In this document: in pieces, positions 1-7,470 of the stretch
How the letters are laid out: each line of letters opens with the position of its first letter
Position numbering within the stretch: the stretch's first letter is position 1
NCBI GenBank assembly: GCA_934183165.1
Contig: CAKPRZ010000013.1
Span: forward strand, 1 to 26,675
Length of the DNA stretch: 26,675 nt
Direction: 5' to 3'
Source: an uncultured Bacilli bacterium
GTDB taxonomy: Bacteria; Bacillota_I; Bacilli_A; RF39; UBA660
The notes under the pieces: generated by a model
Told to the model about the DNA's origin: nothing
Seen by the model: only the letters and a program-made list of their open reading frames with translations
Database searches by the model: none
Position numbers and translations under genes: made by a program

Positions 1-32
1 ATTGCTAGGTTCTTACCTTTTCTTCTTTTCAT
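1..32 (-). CDS. 5' end of an unidentified CDS running off the left edge
   Basis: Only about ten codons are visible. Two ATGs lie in tandem (33-35 and 30-32). The AAAGGAG ribosome binding site at 39-45 is 6 nt from the second ATG and only 3 nt from the first, so the second is the likelier start. The peptide begins MKRRKGKNLA, a basic N-terminus that would fit a signal anchor or a nucleic-acid-binding protein. No function can be given. Its interest lies in its promoter, whose spacer contains ten consecutive G. Confidence 0.55.
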   Translation of the reverse strand, partial: MKRRKGKNLA

Positions 33-61
33 CATAAACTCCTTTACTATCTTATACATAT

Positions 62-91
62 ATCATACCCCCCCCCCAAGCATTTTGTCAA
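62..91 (-). promoter_or_regulatory. Promoter with a G10 homopolymer in the -35/-10 spacer
   Basis: On the minus strand a consensus -35 TTGACA (86-91) and a -10 TATGAT (62-67) are separated by exactly 18 bp. Ten of those are consecutive G (C at 68-77 on the plus strand). It faces the CDS that runs off the left edge, with a predicted start near position 55 and the ribosome binding site at 39-45. A long G tract is exceptional in this AT-rich window. Loss of one G would give the optimal 17-bp spacing. This matches the layout of phase-variable promoters such as Neisseria porA; phase variation here is inferred. Confidence 0.7.
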
Positions 92-152
92 TCTGAAAAG
101 AAAAAGCCATAAATGTATAAGTCTGTAAAGTAAAATGTAAAAAAATGCAAAG

Positions 153-172
153 AAAAAAGAGCTTACGCTCTT
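153..172 (-). terminator. Rho-independent terminator of efp
   Basis: The stem AAGAGC/GCTCTT (157-162 and 167-172) with a 4-nt loop is followed on the minus strand by a T-rich run. The stem overlaps the efp stop codon, so efp has almost no 3' UTR. Confidence 0.8.
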
Positions 173-720
173 GATACATATTTACCGTCTGATGTTGAAA
201 CAATGATTCTTTCACCTTCACTAATAAACATAGGAACTTTAACAACCATACCTGTTTCTAATTCAGCATCTTTCATAGCTGTTGATGTTGTATTACCTTT
301 AACCCCTGGATCTGATTTAGTAATTAGGTATTCTATTTTATCTGGTAATATAACACCCATTACTTCTCCTTCATAGAAAGAAATAATAACCTCTAAGTTT
401 TCTTTTAGGAATTTAACATCATCACCTAATGATGATTTATTTAATTCGATTTGGTCAAATGTTTGCATATTCATAAAATAGTAAGTATCTCCTTGACTAT
501 ATAAGAATTGCATATTTTGTTTTTCAACATGAGCAGTTTCTATTTTTACACCTGCATTAAATGTAATTTCAGTAGTAGCTCCTGTTCTTAGATTTTTTAA
601 TTTAGTTCTAACAAAAGCAGAACCTTTACCAGGTTTTACATGTTGAAATTCAACAACCGTATAAATATTATTATCAATTTTAACTGTTAATCCATTTTTA
701 ATATCATTTACATTAATCAT
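163..720 (-). CDS. efp: Elongation factor P
   Basis: EF-P binds the ribosome between the P and E sites and relieves stalling at polyproline stretches. The 185-residue length and the three-domain beta-barrel layout are normal for the family. The modification loop reads KPGKG at residues 29-33, with Lys32 at the tip, the position that is 5-aminopentanolated in Bacillus subtilis. The signature VKPGKGSAFVRTKLKNL and the C-terminal DPGVKGNT segment are typical. An AAAGGAT ribosome binding site precedes the ATG. It lies 72 nt downstream of rpmG and may share its transcript, although AT-rich -10-like sequences also lie in the gap. No modification enzyme is visible in the window. Identification is secure. 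Confidence 0.97.
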   Translation of the reverse strand: MINVNDIKNGLTVKIDNNIYTVVEFQHVKPGKGSAFVRTKLKNLRTGATTEITFNAGVKIETAHVEKQNMQFLYSQGDTYYFMNMQTFDQIELNKSSLGDDVKFLKENLEVIISFYEGEVMGVILPDKIEYLITKSDPGVKGNTTSTAMKDAELETGMVVKVPMFISEGERIIVSTSDGKYVSRA

Positions 721-792
721 ATTAAATTATCCTTTCTTATGGGATACTTATTTTATAAATTATAATTCTATATGTACATCCCGATTATCTTA

Positions 793-957
793 CTATTTCT
801 TTTCTTTATGTGGAGTATGTTTTTGACATCTTGAACAATATTTATTTAATTCTAAACGTTCTGTTGTATTCTTAACGTTTTTATCAGTACGATAATTTTC
901 TTCACCACAAACAGTACATACTAAAGTTTTATTTTGTCTATTTCCTACTTTTGCCAT
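793..957 (-). CDS. rpmG: 50S ribosomal protein L33, zinc-binding form
   Basis: This 54-residue protein begins MAKVGNRQNK and has two CxxC pairs (Cys14/17 and Cys41/44), the zinc-ribbon form of L33, a small protein of the large ribosomal subunit near the E site. NKYCSRCQKHTPHKEKK at the C-terminus is typical of L33. A very strong ribosome binding site, GAGGAGGG, lies just upstream of the ATG. Its promoter is at 985-1013. Because it keeps all four cysteines it needs zinc; a cysteine-free paralogue, if the genome has one, is not in this window. Confidence 0.95.
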   Translation of the reverse strand: MAKVGNRQNKTLVCTVCGEENYRTDKNVKNTTERLELNKYCSRCQKHTPHKEKK

Positions 958-984
958 TACTATCCCTCCTCGTTTTCTATTGGT

Positions 985-1013
985 ATTATATCAAATAATC
1001 ATGAATTTGCAAA
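985..1013 (-). promoter_or_regulatory. Predicted sigma-A promoter of rpmG
   Basis: On the minus strand TTTGCA (1008-1013) and a perfect TATAAT (985-990) are separated by 17 bp, just upstream of the L33 ribosome binding site. It probably also transcribes efp. Confidence 0.65.
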
Positions 1014-1114
1014 ACTTTTTTTAACTTTTTATTATATATCATAGATAAAAATCACTAATTATTTAAAACAACTTATTTTATTTCTTTTAATTATATATTA
1101 AAATTGATTTATTT

Positions 1115-1393
1115 TTATTCATACATTATCTCAATTAAAGATAAATCTTCTCCCAATTTTTCTGCAAAATCAACTCCAACTTTTTCTTTTAATATTTCAA
1201 ATTTTCTTATAAATTCTTGATATGGTAATAAAAACAAATCAAGAGATGTTATTAACAAATCTTTCACATAATAAATTCCATTATCAGTTAAATATTTATA
1301 AATATAATAAACGTTTTCACTGTCTAGTTTTTCTATCATATCAATATCAAAATTTTCTTCTAATAATTTAATGTCCATTTCGTCTATATTCAT
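1115..1393 (-). CDS. Small helical protein, partner of the repeat protein
   Basis: This acidic 92-residue protein is predicted mostly alpha-helical, without signal peptide or membrane segment. Its start overlaps the last 26 nt of the upstream repeat gene, so translation is probably coupled. A GGTGAG sequence about 6 nt before the ATG supports this start; a second ATG (codon 6) would shorten the overlap. The repeated pattern of a short helix, a turn and a longer helix (for example around YYIYKYLTDNGIYYVKDLL) resembles the helical hairpins of the upstream protein. Function is unknown. The ~150 bases between it and rpmG hold only AT-rich sequence and the rpmG promoter. Confidence 0.65.
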   Translation of the reverse strand: MNIDEMDIKLLEENFDIDMIEKLDSENVYYIYKYLTDNGIYYVKDLLITSLDLFLLPYQEFIRKFEILKEKVGVDFAEKLGEDLSLIEIMYE

Positions 1394-3080
1394 TTAAACT
1401 CACCACTTTTACTTTATTTTCATAATTATCGAAAGGATATTGTGCTATCAACATTTTAATATCAATATTAAACATTTTTTTTAAGCAACTAGGACTGTAA
1501 CTAAAAATAGGATTTAGTTTTTCATCTATTGTTAATGACAAATTATTATCAATTAAATAATTGATTTTAGCATAATTTTGACTTGGAGCTGACCGTAAAA
1601 ATGAAGTTGTTATATAATTAGATATTTTATATTCTTCAGCCATCTGAATTTGAATTGGTAGTTTACTTATCATTTTTTTACTGTTCGCTACAATAGAACA
1701 AGTTAATAATTTTTTATATTTTTCTTTTTTCCAGTAAGGCAACTTTAATAGATTTCGTATATCTTGAATTTTAGCATATGCTAATGTTGTTGATGTAAAT
1801 AATTCTGGATGTTCTTTATATTCTTTACTATTTAACATATCTTTTATATCTTGAATTTTAGTGCGTGCTAATGTTTGAGATGTAAATAATTCTGGATGCT
1901 CTTCATACTCTTTACTATTTAACATATCTTTTATGTCTTGAGGTTTAGCAAATGCTAATGTTTGAGATGTAAATAATTCTGGATGCTCTTCATACTCTTT
2001 ACTATTTAACATATCTTTTATATCTTGGGGGTTGGCACGCGCCAATGTTTCAGAAGTAAATAATTCTGGATGTTCTTTATATTCTTCACTATTTAGTATA
2101 TCTTTTATATCTTGAGGTTTAGCATATGCTAATGTTTGAGATGTAAATAATTCTGGATGTTCTTTATATTCCTTACTATTTAACATATCTTTTATATCCT
2201 GGGGTTTAGCATATGCTAATGTTGTTGATGTAAATAATTCTGGATGTTCTTTATATTCTTTACTATTTAACATATCTTTTATATCTTGAATTTTAGTGCG
2301 TGCTAATGTTTGAGATGTAAATAATTCTGGATGCTCTTCATACTCTTTACTATTTAACATATCTTTTATGTCTTGAGGTTTAGCAAATGCTAATGTTTGA
2401 GATGTAAATAATTCTGGATGCTCTTCATACTCTTTACTATTTAACATATCTTTTATATCCTGGGGTTTAGCATATGCTAATGTTGTTGATGTAAATAATT
2501 CTGGATGTTCTTTATATTCCTTACTATTTAACATATCTTTTATATCTTGAATTTTAGTGCGTGCTAATGTTTGAGATGTAAATAATTCTGGATGTTCTTT
2601 ATATTCCTTACTATTTAACATATCTTTTATATCTTGAAGTTTGGCATGTGCTAATGTTTGAGATGTAAATAATTCTGGATGCTCTTTATACTCTTTACTA
2701 TTTAACATATCTTTTATATCTCGAGGGTTGGCACGTGCTAGTGTTGTTGATGTAAATAATTCTGGATGACGTTTATACTCATCACTATTTAACATATCTT
2801 TTATATCTTGAATAGGATTACTACCAATCGCAACAGATATAATATTCTCTTTTTTTAAACCACAAGCATTTAAATCTTTTATTCTTTGATACTTCACAAG
2901 AATTATACTAGGACACTTTTCTATATTTTTTTTATTTATTTTCAAATCGTTAATTAAATAATTTAAAGTATCATTTATTTTCTCATATTTACCAAGTGCT
3001 AATAATTTATCATTGGATGATATAGAAATATTAAGACCATATTCTTTTAACAAAGATTCTAATTCATTCTTTTCAATCAT
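1368..3080 (-). CDS. Tandem helical-hairpin repeat protein, possibly mTERF-like
   Basis: This 570-residue protein starts at the ATG directly behind an AAAGGAGGT ribosome binding site; an upstream in-frame ATG lies before that site and is rejected. Residues 1-91 form a helical N-terminal part with CPSIIL followed by a helix and ACGLKKENI. Residues 92-439 are twelve near-identical 29-residue units of the type DIKDMLNSKEYKEHPELFTS plus TLAxAKxQ. A degenerate thirteenth unit and a unique C-terminal part (PSQNYAKINYLIDNN) follow. Each unit should fold as two antiparallel helices stacking into a solenoid. The spacing and the Pro-x-Leu-(L/F) start of each unit recall mTERF repeats, which bind nucleic acids, but this is a resemblance by eye. 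There is no signal peptide, so it is probably cytosolic. The unit number is likely to vary between strains. Confidence 0.75.
   Translation of the reverse strand: MIEKNELESLLKEYGLNISISSNDKLLALGKYEKINDTLNYLINDLKINKKNIEKCPSIILVKYQRIKDLNACGLKKENIISVAIGSNPIQDIKDMLNSDEYKRHPELFTSTTLARANPRDIKDMLNSKEYKEHPELFTSQTLAHAKLQDIKDMLNSKEYKEHPELFTSQTLARTKIQDIKDMLNSKEYKEHPELFTSTTLAYAKPQDIKDMLNSKEYEEHPELFTSQTLAFAKPQDIKDMLNSKEYEEHPELFTSQTLARTKIQDIKDMLNSKEYKEHPELFTSTTLAYAKPQDIKDMLNSKEYKEHPELFTSQTLAYAKPQDIKDILNSEEYKEHPELFTSETLARANPQDIKDMLNSKEYEEHPELFTSQTLAFAKPQDIKDMLNSKEYEEHPELFTSQTLARTKIQDIKDMLNSKEYKEHPELFTSTTLAYAKIQDIRNLLKLPYWKKEKYKKLLTCSIVANSKKMISKLPIQIQMAEEYKISNYITTSFLRSAPSQNYAKINYLIDNNLSLTIDEKLNPIFSYSPSCLKKMFNIDIKMLIAQYPFDNYENKVKVVSLNEYRRNGH
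1764..2807 (-). repeat. Twelve 87-bp in-frame tandem repeats
   Basis: Twelve contiguous 87-bp units encode 29 residues each, with no spacers. Units differ mainly at two sites: Q/T/E after FTS, and the x-A-K-x positions. A higher-order pattern is visible: units 5-7 and 10-12 share the order FAKP, RTKI, YAK, with near-identical DNA offset by 435 bp (five units). The RTKI-YAK pair also occurs at units 3-4. This shows duplication of multi-unit blocks, not only of single units. Confidence 0.9.
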
Positions 3081-3163
3081 ATAAATACCTCCTTTATATT
3101 TCATTACAAATAATTATTGGTATATATATTATCAAAAAAAGAACATTTTTAAAACACTTTTTA

Positions 3164-5209
3164 CTAGATATTTTTATTATTATTATACATTTCAAAGAAT
3201 TTTTCTGATATTAATCTAGTCAATCTATGATTTACATAACTTCTAGACGAAGATTTACTCTTAGGATTAACCAAATCTGGAGATGTAACAGTAATACTCA
3301 TAACTGGATCATCATATGGTGCATATCCAGCAAACGTATTTGACAAAGTTTCTGTATCGACAATACCATCATTATTAGTATCTAAAAATGACTCACTTGT
3401 CCCCGTTTTACCACTTGCTTTGGCAACTCTTCCCATAATATTTTTACCTGTACCATATTTTAAAACAGCATTAAATCCTTCTTTAACTCTTTGTATATTT
3501 TTAATATCTGTATCAACTTTATTTAATATTACTGGTTCTACTTCATATGCTATTTTTTTATTATTACTATCACCATCATAGACAGCCTTAAGTAAATGTG
3601 GTTTATATCTATTTCCATTTGATGCAAAAGTAGTCATGTATTGTGATAATTGCATAGTTGTATAAGTATCATATTGACCAATAGCAAAATTAAGAAGTAA
3701 GTCAGAACTAATATCACTACCTACATTTCCAATACTTTCAACAGGTAAATCTATTCCTGTTTTACTACCTAATCCAAATTGTTTAAATATATTCCTATAA
3801 GTATCAAAAGTAGTTTTTTTAGCTGTAAATTTTCCATTATATTTATAATCATATTCATCAACTTTCATAGCTGTTTTAAATTGATAAATATTAGAAGAAT
3901 ACGCTAAAGCTTTTATATCATTTAATCTACCTAATTTAGTCCAAGAACATTTTCTAGGTTTCATATATATCTTAATACAAGAATCATTCATATATTCACC
4001 TATTTTTATAGCTTTTGTAGTATATCCAACAATCATTGAAGCTCCCTTTACAACACTTCCTGGTGTCATAGGATTAGTAACCACCTCAGGTGTAACATCA
4101 TAAGTTTTATATTCTTTTCCACTTTTCAAAACACTTTTTCCACTCATTGCTAGAATTTCCCCTGTATTTGGTTTTTGTATAACTACATAGCTTTTATTAT
4201 AGTAGTCAGTTGCACCCTCTTTTTTGGCTCTTATTATTTCATTTTCTAAAATTTTATCTATTTCTTGTTGTAATTCTATATCAATTGTTAGAACTATATC
4301 ATTTCCTCTTTTACCATCTTTAATTTTAATTAAATTATTGTTTTCTAATTTATAAACATCTTTTGTTCCTTTTAATATATTTTCATATTGTTTTTCAAGA
4401 TAACTAACTCCTACAATATCACTTAATTGATATCCCATACTTAAAAACTCATTTTTGTTTTCGGCTGTAATAGATGAAATATTTCCAAGTATTGTTTTAA
4501 AGGTATCATTATATAAATATACTCTTTCCCAAGTATAAGAAACATCAAACCCTAAAAGTTCACTTTTATGTTCTGCCACATATGCATATTCATTATCACT
4601 AATATTATCTTTTTTTATTATTTTTTCATCATATGAATATCCTTTGTTCATTAAATAATATATATAGGCTGCTTCTTTATCTAAGTCATTATATTTTTTT
4701 AGATCATCATCAGTAATTCTTTCTAGTTTTAATGTCCTTATATCATCCTGATTTAAAATTCTATTTTTTAATTTATTCCATTCTTCTTTAGTTATTCTTG
4801 AGTCAACTTCTTTTTGATTTTGCATCATAAAAAACTCTTTTAAGTTTACTAAAGCTAGTTTCTTAAAGTCAACATCAATTTGTTTAGCTATAGTATAAGC
4901 AAGTTCTATTTCTTTAGAAGAAGATATTTTCCTAGGCTTTTTATATACAATTACTGGTACTGCTTTATTATCTACTAGAAGTTTCCCATTTCTATCATAA
5001 ATTCTTCCTCTAGGGGATGATGTTCCATAAACAATGGAAGATGTAAGTTTTTTTAATTCTTTTTTATAAAATTCTTTTTTATTTATAATTAAATTTGATA
5101 AACTAACTAATACTAATAAAAAAGATACAATAATAGCAATTGTTAAAAAATCAAATCTTTTTGTAGTAGTATCTTTCTCTTTCTTATTTTTTTTCACAAT
5201 AATCACCAT
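3164..5209 (-). CDS. Class B penicillin-binding protein (transpeptidase)
   Basis: This membrane-anchored D,D-transpeptidase cross-links peptidoglycan. It has a short basic N-terminus, one membrane segment (residues 21-42) and the pedestal motif RGRIYDRNG (67-75). A long linker domain follows, then the transpeptidase domain with all three active-site motifs: SVVK (Ser385, Lys388), SSN (438-440) and KTG (601-603). There are no PASTA domains. The 681-residue length fits FtsI/PBP2 proteins. Whether it serves elongation or septation cannot be decided from sequence alone. Start choice is uncertain: the ATG at 5209 lacks a clear ribosome binding site, while a GTG at 5197 lies about 6 nt behind GGTGAT. 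It is a single-gene unit diverging from the gene at 5269. Its presence argues for a cell wall. Confidence 0.92.
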   Translation of the reverse strand: MVIIVKKNKKEKDTTTKRFDFLTIAIIVSFLLVLVSLSNLIINKKEFYKKELKKLTSSIVYGTSSPRGRIYDRNGKLLVDNKAVPVIVYKKPRKISSSKEIELAYTIAKQIDVDFKKLALVNLKEFFMMQNQKEVDSRITKEEWNKLKNRILNQDDIRTLKLERITDDDLKKYNDLDKEAAYIYYLMNKGYSYDEKIIKKDNISDNEYAYVAEHKSELLGFDVSYTWERVYLYNDTFKTILGNISSITAENKNEFLSMGYQLSDIVGVSYLEKQYENILKGTKDVYKLENNNLIKIKDGKRGNDIVLTIDIELQQEIDKILENEIIRAKKEGATDYYNKSYVVIQKPNTGEILAMSGKSVLKSGKEYKTYDVTPEVVTNPMTPGSVVKGASMIVGYTTKAIKIGEYMNDSCIKIYMKPRKCSWTKLGRLNDIKALAYSSNIYQFKTAMKVDEYDYKYNGKFTAKKTTFDTYRNIFKQFGLGSKTGIDLPVESIGNVGSDISSDLLLNFAIGQYDTYTTMQLSQYMTTFASNGNRYKPHLLKAVYDGDSNNKKIAYEVEPVILNKVDTDIKNIQRVKEGFNAVLKYGTGKNIMGRVAKASGKTGTSESFLDTNNDGIVDTETLSNTFAGYAPYDDPVMSITVTSPDLVNPKSKSSSRSYVNHRLTRLISEKFFEMYNNNKNI

Positions 5210-5268
5210 TATTAGTTTGCCTAATATTTTAAAAGTTATTGCATATATTTTTTTAGGAGGATAAATAT

Positions 5269-5526
5269 ATGTATGAAATTATAATAAGAGATTATGTAAA
5301 TAAATTAACAGAAAAGCAAATAATTGATTTTGGTAAACGTAAAAATATAGATATTAGTGATCATGACGCTAAGATTTTATATTTATATGCTAAAAACTAT
5401 TGGAAAGTATTTTATAGAGGAGATCCAACTGATTTAATAGTTGAACTAAAAGAAAAATTAGACTCTAAAACTTTTAATGTTTTATATAAATTATATATTG
5501 ATTTAAAAAGTAAAAGAAAAAATTAA
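5269..5526 (+). CDS. Small helical protein, possibly DUF2624-like
   Basis: This 85-residue basic cytosolic protein is predicted all-helical and preceded by a strong TTAGGAGG site. The arrangement, in which a helix with LTEKQIIDFGKRKNI is followed by an Ala-rich helix and a segment for a local regulator-like fold, reminds me of the small DUF2624 (YqfT) proteins of Bacilli, but this is recalled by eye and weak. It is transcribed divergently from the penicillin-binding protein and ends shortly before the hairpin at 5561-5584. Role unknown. Confidence 0.7.
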   Translation: MYEIIIRDYVNKLTEKQIIDFGKRKNIDISDHDAKILYLYAKNYWKVFYRGDPTDLIVELKEKLDSKTFNVLYKLYIDLKSKRKN

Positions 5527-5552
5527 TTTATGTTTTACTTTTTTTATAATTT

Positions 5553-5584
5553 GCAACAAAAAACCAATCATAAGTGATTGGTTT
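5553..5584 (-). terminator. Terminator of tRNA-Ile, possibly bidirectional
   Basis: A perfect 10-bp stem, AAACCAATCA/TGATTGGTTT, with a 4-nt loop lies at 5561-5584. On the minus strand it is followed by TTTGTTG, so it terminates the tRNA transcript. It may also stop the plus-strand gene at 5269-5526, with a poorer T run. Confidence 0.75.
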
Positions 5585-5623
5585 ATTTATGAAACGTTCG
5601 CTTTATTCGAACAAAATACTCAA

Positions 5624-5700
<77 letters not shown>

Positions 5701-5727
5701 ATTGAAATTTCTCATTTGTACTTTTAC

Positions 5728-5756
5728 ATTCTATACTAAAATAATATAAAAAGCAA
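5728..5756 (-). promoter_or_regulatory. Promoter of tRNA-Ile
   Basis: On the minus strand TTGCTT (5751-5756) and TAGAAT (5728-5733) are separated by 17 bp, about 28 nt before the tRNA 5' end. Confidence 0.6.
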
Positions 5757-5775
5757 GTTATTTTTTGAAAAATTT

Positions 5776-6465
5776 CTATTTTTTTACTTCAAAATCATCT
5801 ATCAAATTGAAATTTAAGTATTCTAGCTTTAATTCTGCATCTTTTTTCGTGTTATTAAACAATCCATCAAATTCACTTAAATCAAAGTCAATTTCAGTAA
5901 TTGTTCCATTTTTCTTAGTTATATCGATATATATTTCTCCATCTTTCATACTAACATCAAGTCCAAATATTTGCGCAAAAGTATTAACTGGAATCAAAAG
6001 TTCATCATCTTCTTTTGTTGTATTTGATAATACTTTTTCAAGTTTATCTATATCTAAATAATTGAAATATATAAGTGGATTATCTGCTAAAACAAAGTTG
6101 TTATCTTTTTTAGCTAAAACAATATTTTCTTGGATAAAATATTCATTATTTTTATTATCCTTAAAATATATTTTATCACCATATTGCTTTCCTATATATA
6201 TAGTTTCATTTTTATCCACCTTAAGTGTATATTTAAAATTAAAGTTTTTACCTTTAATACTATTAAAACCATCAATAGAAGATACTATGTTAATGTCTTT
6301 ATTATTTTGACTTTTATTATTTTCATTATTTGAATTTCCACCAGTAGTTCTTAAAGCAATAATAAGTACTAGTATTAAGACAAAATAAAATACTAGATTA
6401 GCAATCGCATAATATTGTTTATTTTTTATAATATCTGATATCTTAAATTTTTTATTTTCTTCCAT
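5776..6465 (-). CDS. Single-pass membrane protein of unknown function
   Basis: This 229-residue protein has a basic cytosolic N-terminus, one membrane helix at about residues 19-39 (YAIANLVFYFVLILVLIIAL), an Asn-rich linker, and an extracellular domain rich in beta structure. The segment around DELLIPVNTFAQIFGLDVSM with a following short strand resembles the repeat of copper-amine-oxidase N-terminal-like (stalk) domains common in Gram-positive surface proteins; this is tentative. It starts 8 nt after the fmt stop codon, and its ribosome binding site AGAGGT overlaps the end of fmt, so it is translated from the dnaE-fmt transcript or coupled to fmt. No link to formylation is apparent. Confidence 0.75.
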   Translation of the reverse strand: MEENKKFKISDIIKNKQYYAIANLVFYFVLILVLIIALRTTGGNSNNENNKSQNNKDINIVSSIDGFNSIKGKNFNFKYTLKVDKNETIYIGKQYGDKIYFKDNKNNEYFIQENIVLAKKDNNFVLADNPLIYFNYLDIDKLEKVLSNTTKEDDELLIPVNTFAQIFGLDVSMKDGEIYIDITKKNGTITEIDFDLSEFDGLFNNTKKDAELKLEYLNFNLIDDFEVKK

Positions 6466-6473
6466 AAATACCT

Positions 6474-7412
6474 CTATTCAAATACTTTTCCTAACAAGTC
6501 TTCTTCTTTTTTACCATTTAGAAATTCTTTGACGCTTACTCTTTTTTTACCTTCCATTTTTATATCTGTTATAACAATTTCGGAATCTTTAGTAGAAATT
6601 CCTATTCCATCTTTATAAATTTTTACTATTTCTCCACATTTTTTATTTAAATGGATATGATCACTCATTCTTGATGAATAAATTTTTACTACTTTTCCAT
6701 CAAGCATTGCATAAGCCGATGGTGTTGTGGATAAACCTCTAATATGGTTATATATTTCAAATGTTGTTTTATTAAAATCTATTTTTTCATCATCTCTAGT
6801 TATAATTGATGCATATGTTGCTTCATCATTACTTTGAACTTCTCTTTTTATATTTCCTTTTAAAATATCAGGTAATACTTCTTCTAATAGGTCTCTACCA
6901 ACAATTCTTAGATTATCACTTACTACATCATAGTTATCGTTATTGCCTATAATTAATTCTTTTTTAGCAATCATATCTCCTGTATCTAATCCCGCATTCA
7001 TATACATTATGGTAACACCTGTTTTAACTTCACCATTCATAATAGCTCTTTGAATTGGTGCGCCTCCTCTATATTTTGGTAAAAGCGAAGCGTGTACATT
7101 AATACATCCATACTTTGGATAGTTAAGAATATCTACAGGTACTATTTGTCCATAAGCACAAGTTATTATAATATCCGGTTGAAAAGCTAAGACACTATCT
7201 ACTTCATCTTTTAATCTTTTAGGGGTTGCTACTTCTATATTATTTTCAAGTGCTAAAACCTTAATTGGAGATGGTGTTAATATTCTTTTTCTACCAATTT
7301 CCTTATCAGGTTGCGTAACAACACCAACAACATTATAATTTTTTATTAACATATCAAGAATTGGAACACTAAATTCTGGAGTTCCCATAAATACTACTCT
7401 ACATTTTTTCAT
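6474..7412 (-). CDS. fmt: Methionyl-tRNA formyltransferase
   Basis: The enzyme transfers a formyl group from 10-formyl-tetrahydrofolate to Met-tRNA(fMet) for initiation. The 312-residue length is normal. The N-terminal Rossmann-type domain carries the catalytic triad Asn105, His107 and Asp143 within CINVHASLLPKYRGGAPI and GLDTGDMI. The early FMGTPEFSVP motif and the C-terminal OB-like domain (from about residue 205) are also present. It lies 58 nt downstream of dnaE on the same strand, with the membrane protein gene immediately after it. Usual partners such as def or priA are not adjacent. Confidence 0.97.
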   Translation of the reverse strand: MKKCRVVFMGTPEFSVPILDMLIKNYNVVGVVTQPDKEIGRKRILTPSPIKVLALENNIEVATPKRLKDEVDSVLAFQPDIIITCAYGQIVPVDILNYPKYGCINVHASLLPKYRGGAPIQRAIMNGEVKTGVTIMYMNAGLDTGDMIAKKELIIGNNDNYDVVSDNLRIVGRDLLEEVLPDILKGNIKREVQSNDEATYASIITRDDEKIDFNKTTFEIYNHIRGLSTTPSAYAMLDGKVVKIYSSRMSDHIHLNKKCGEIVKIYKDGIGISTKDSEIVITDIKMEGKKRVSVKEFLNGKKEEDLLGKVFE

Positions 7413-7470
7413 TTATATTATCACCATTTTAATTATAATATATTATTTTTAAAAATACAATTTACTTATC

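Noticed and set aside
1764..2807. Regular repeats as a CRISPR array
   Set aside because: The 87-bp units are contiguous, have no unique spacers, and stay in frame in one long protein.
3081..3104. Upstream ATG (MKYKGGIY...) as start of the repeat protein
   Set aside because: The AAAGGAGGT ribosome binding site lies between this ATG and the next one, so the second ATG is the start.
5765..6333. Plus-strand hydrophobic open frames opposite the membrane protein
   Set aside because: They are shadows of the minus-strand gene coupled to fmt.
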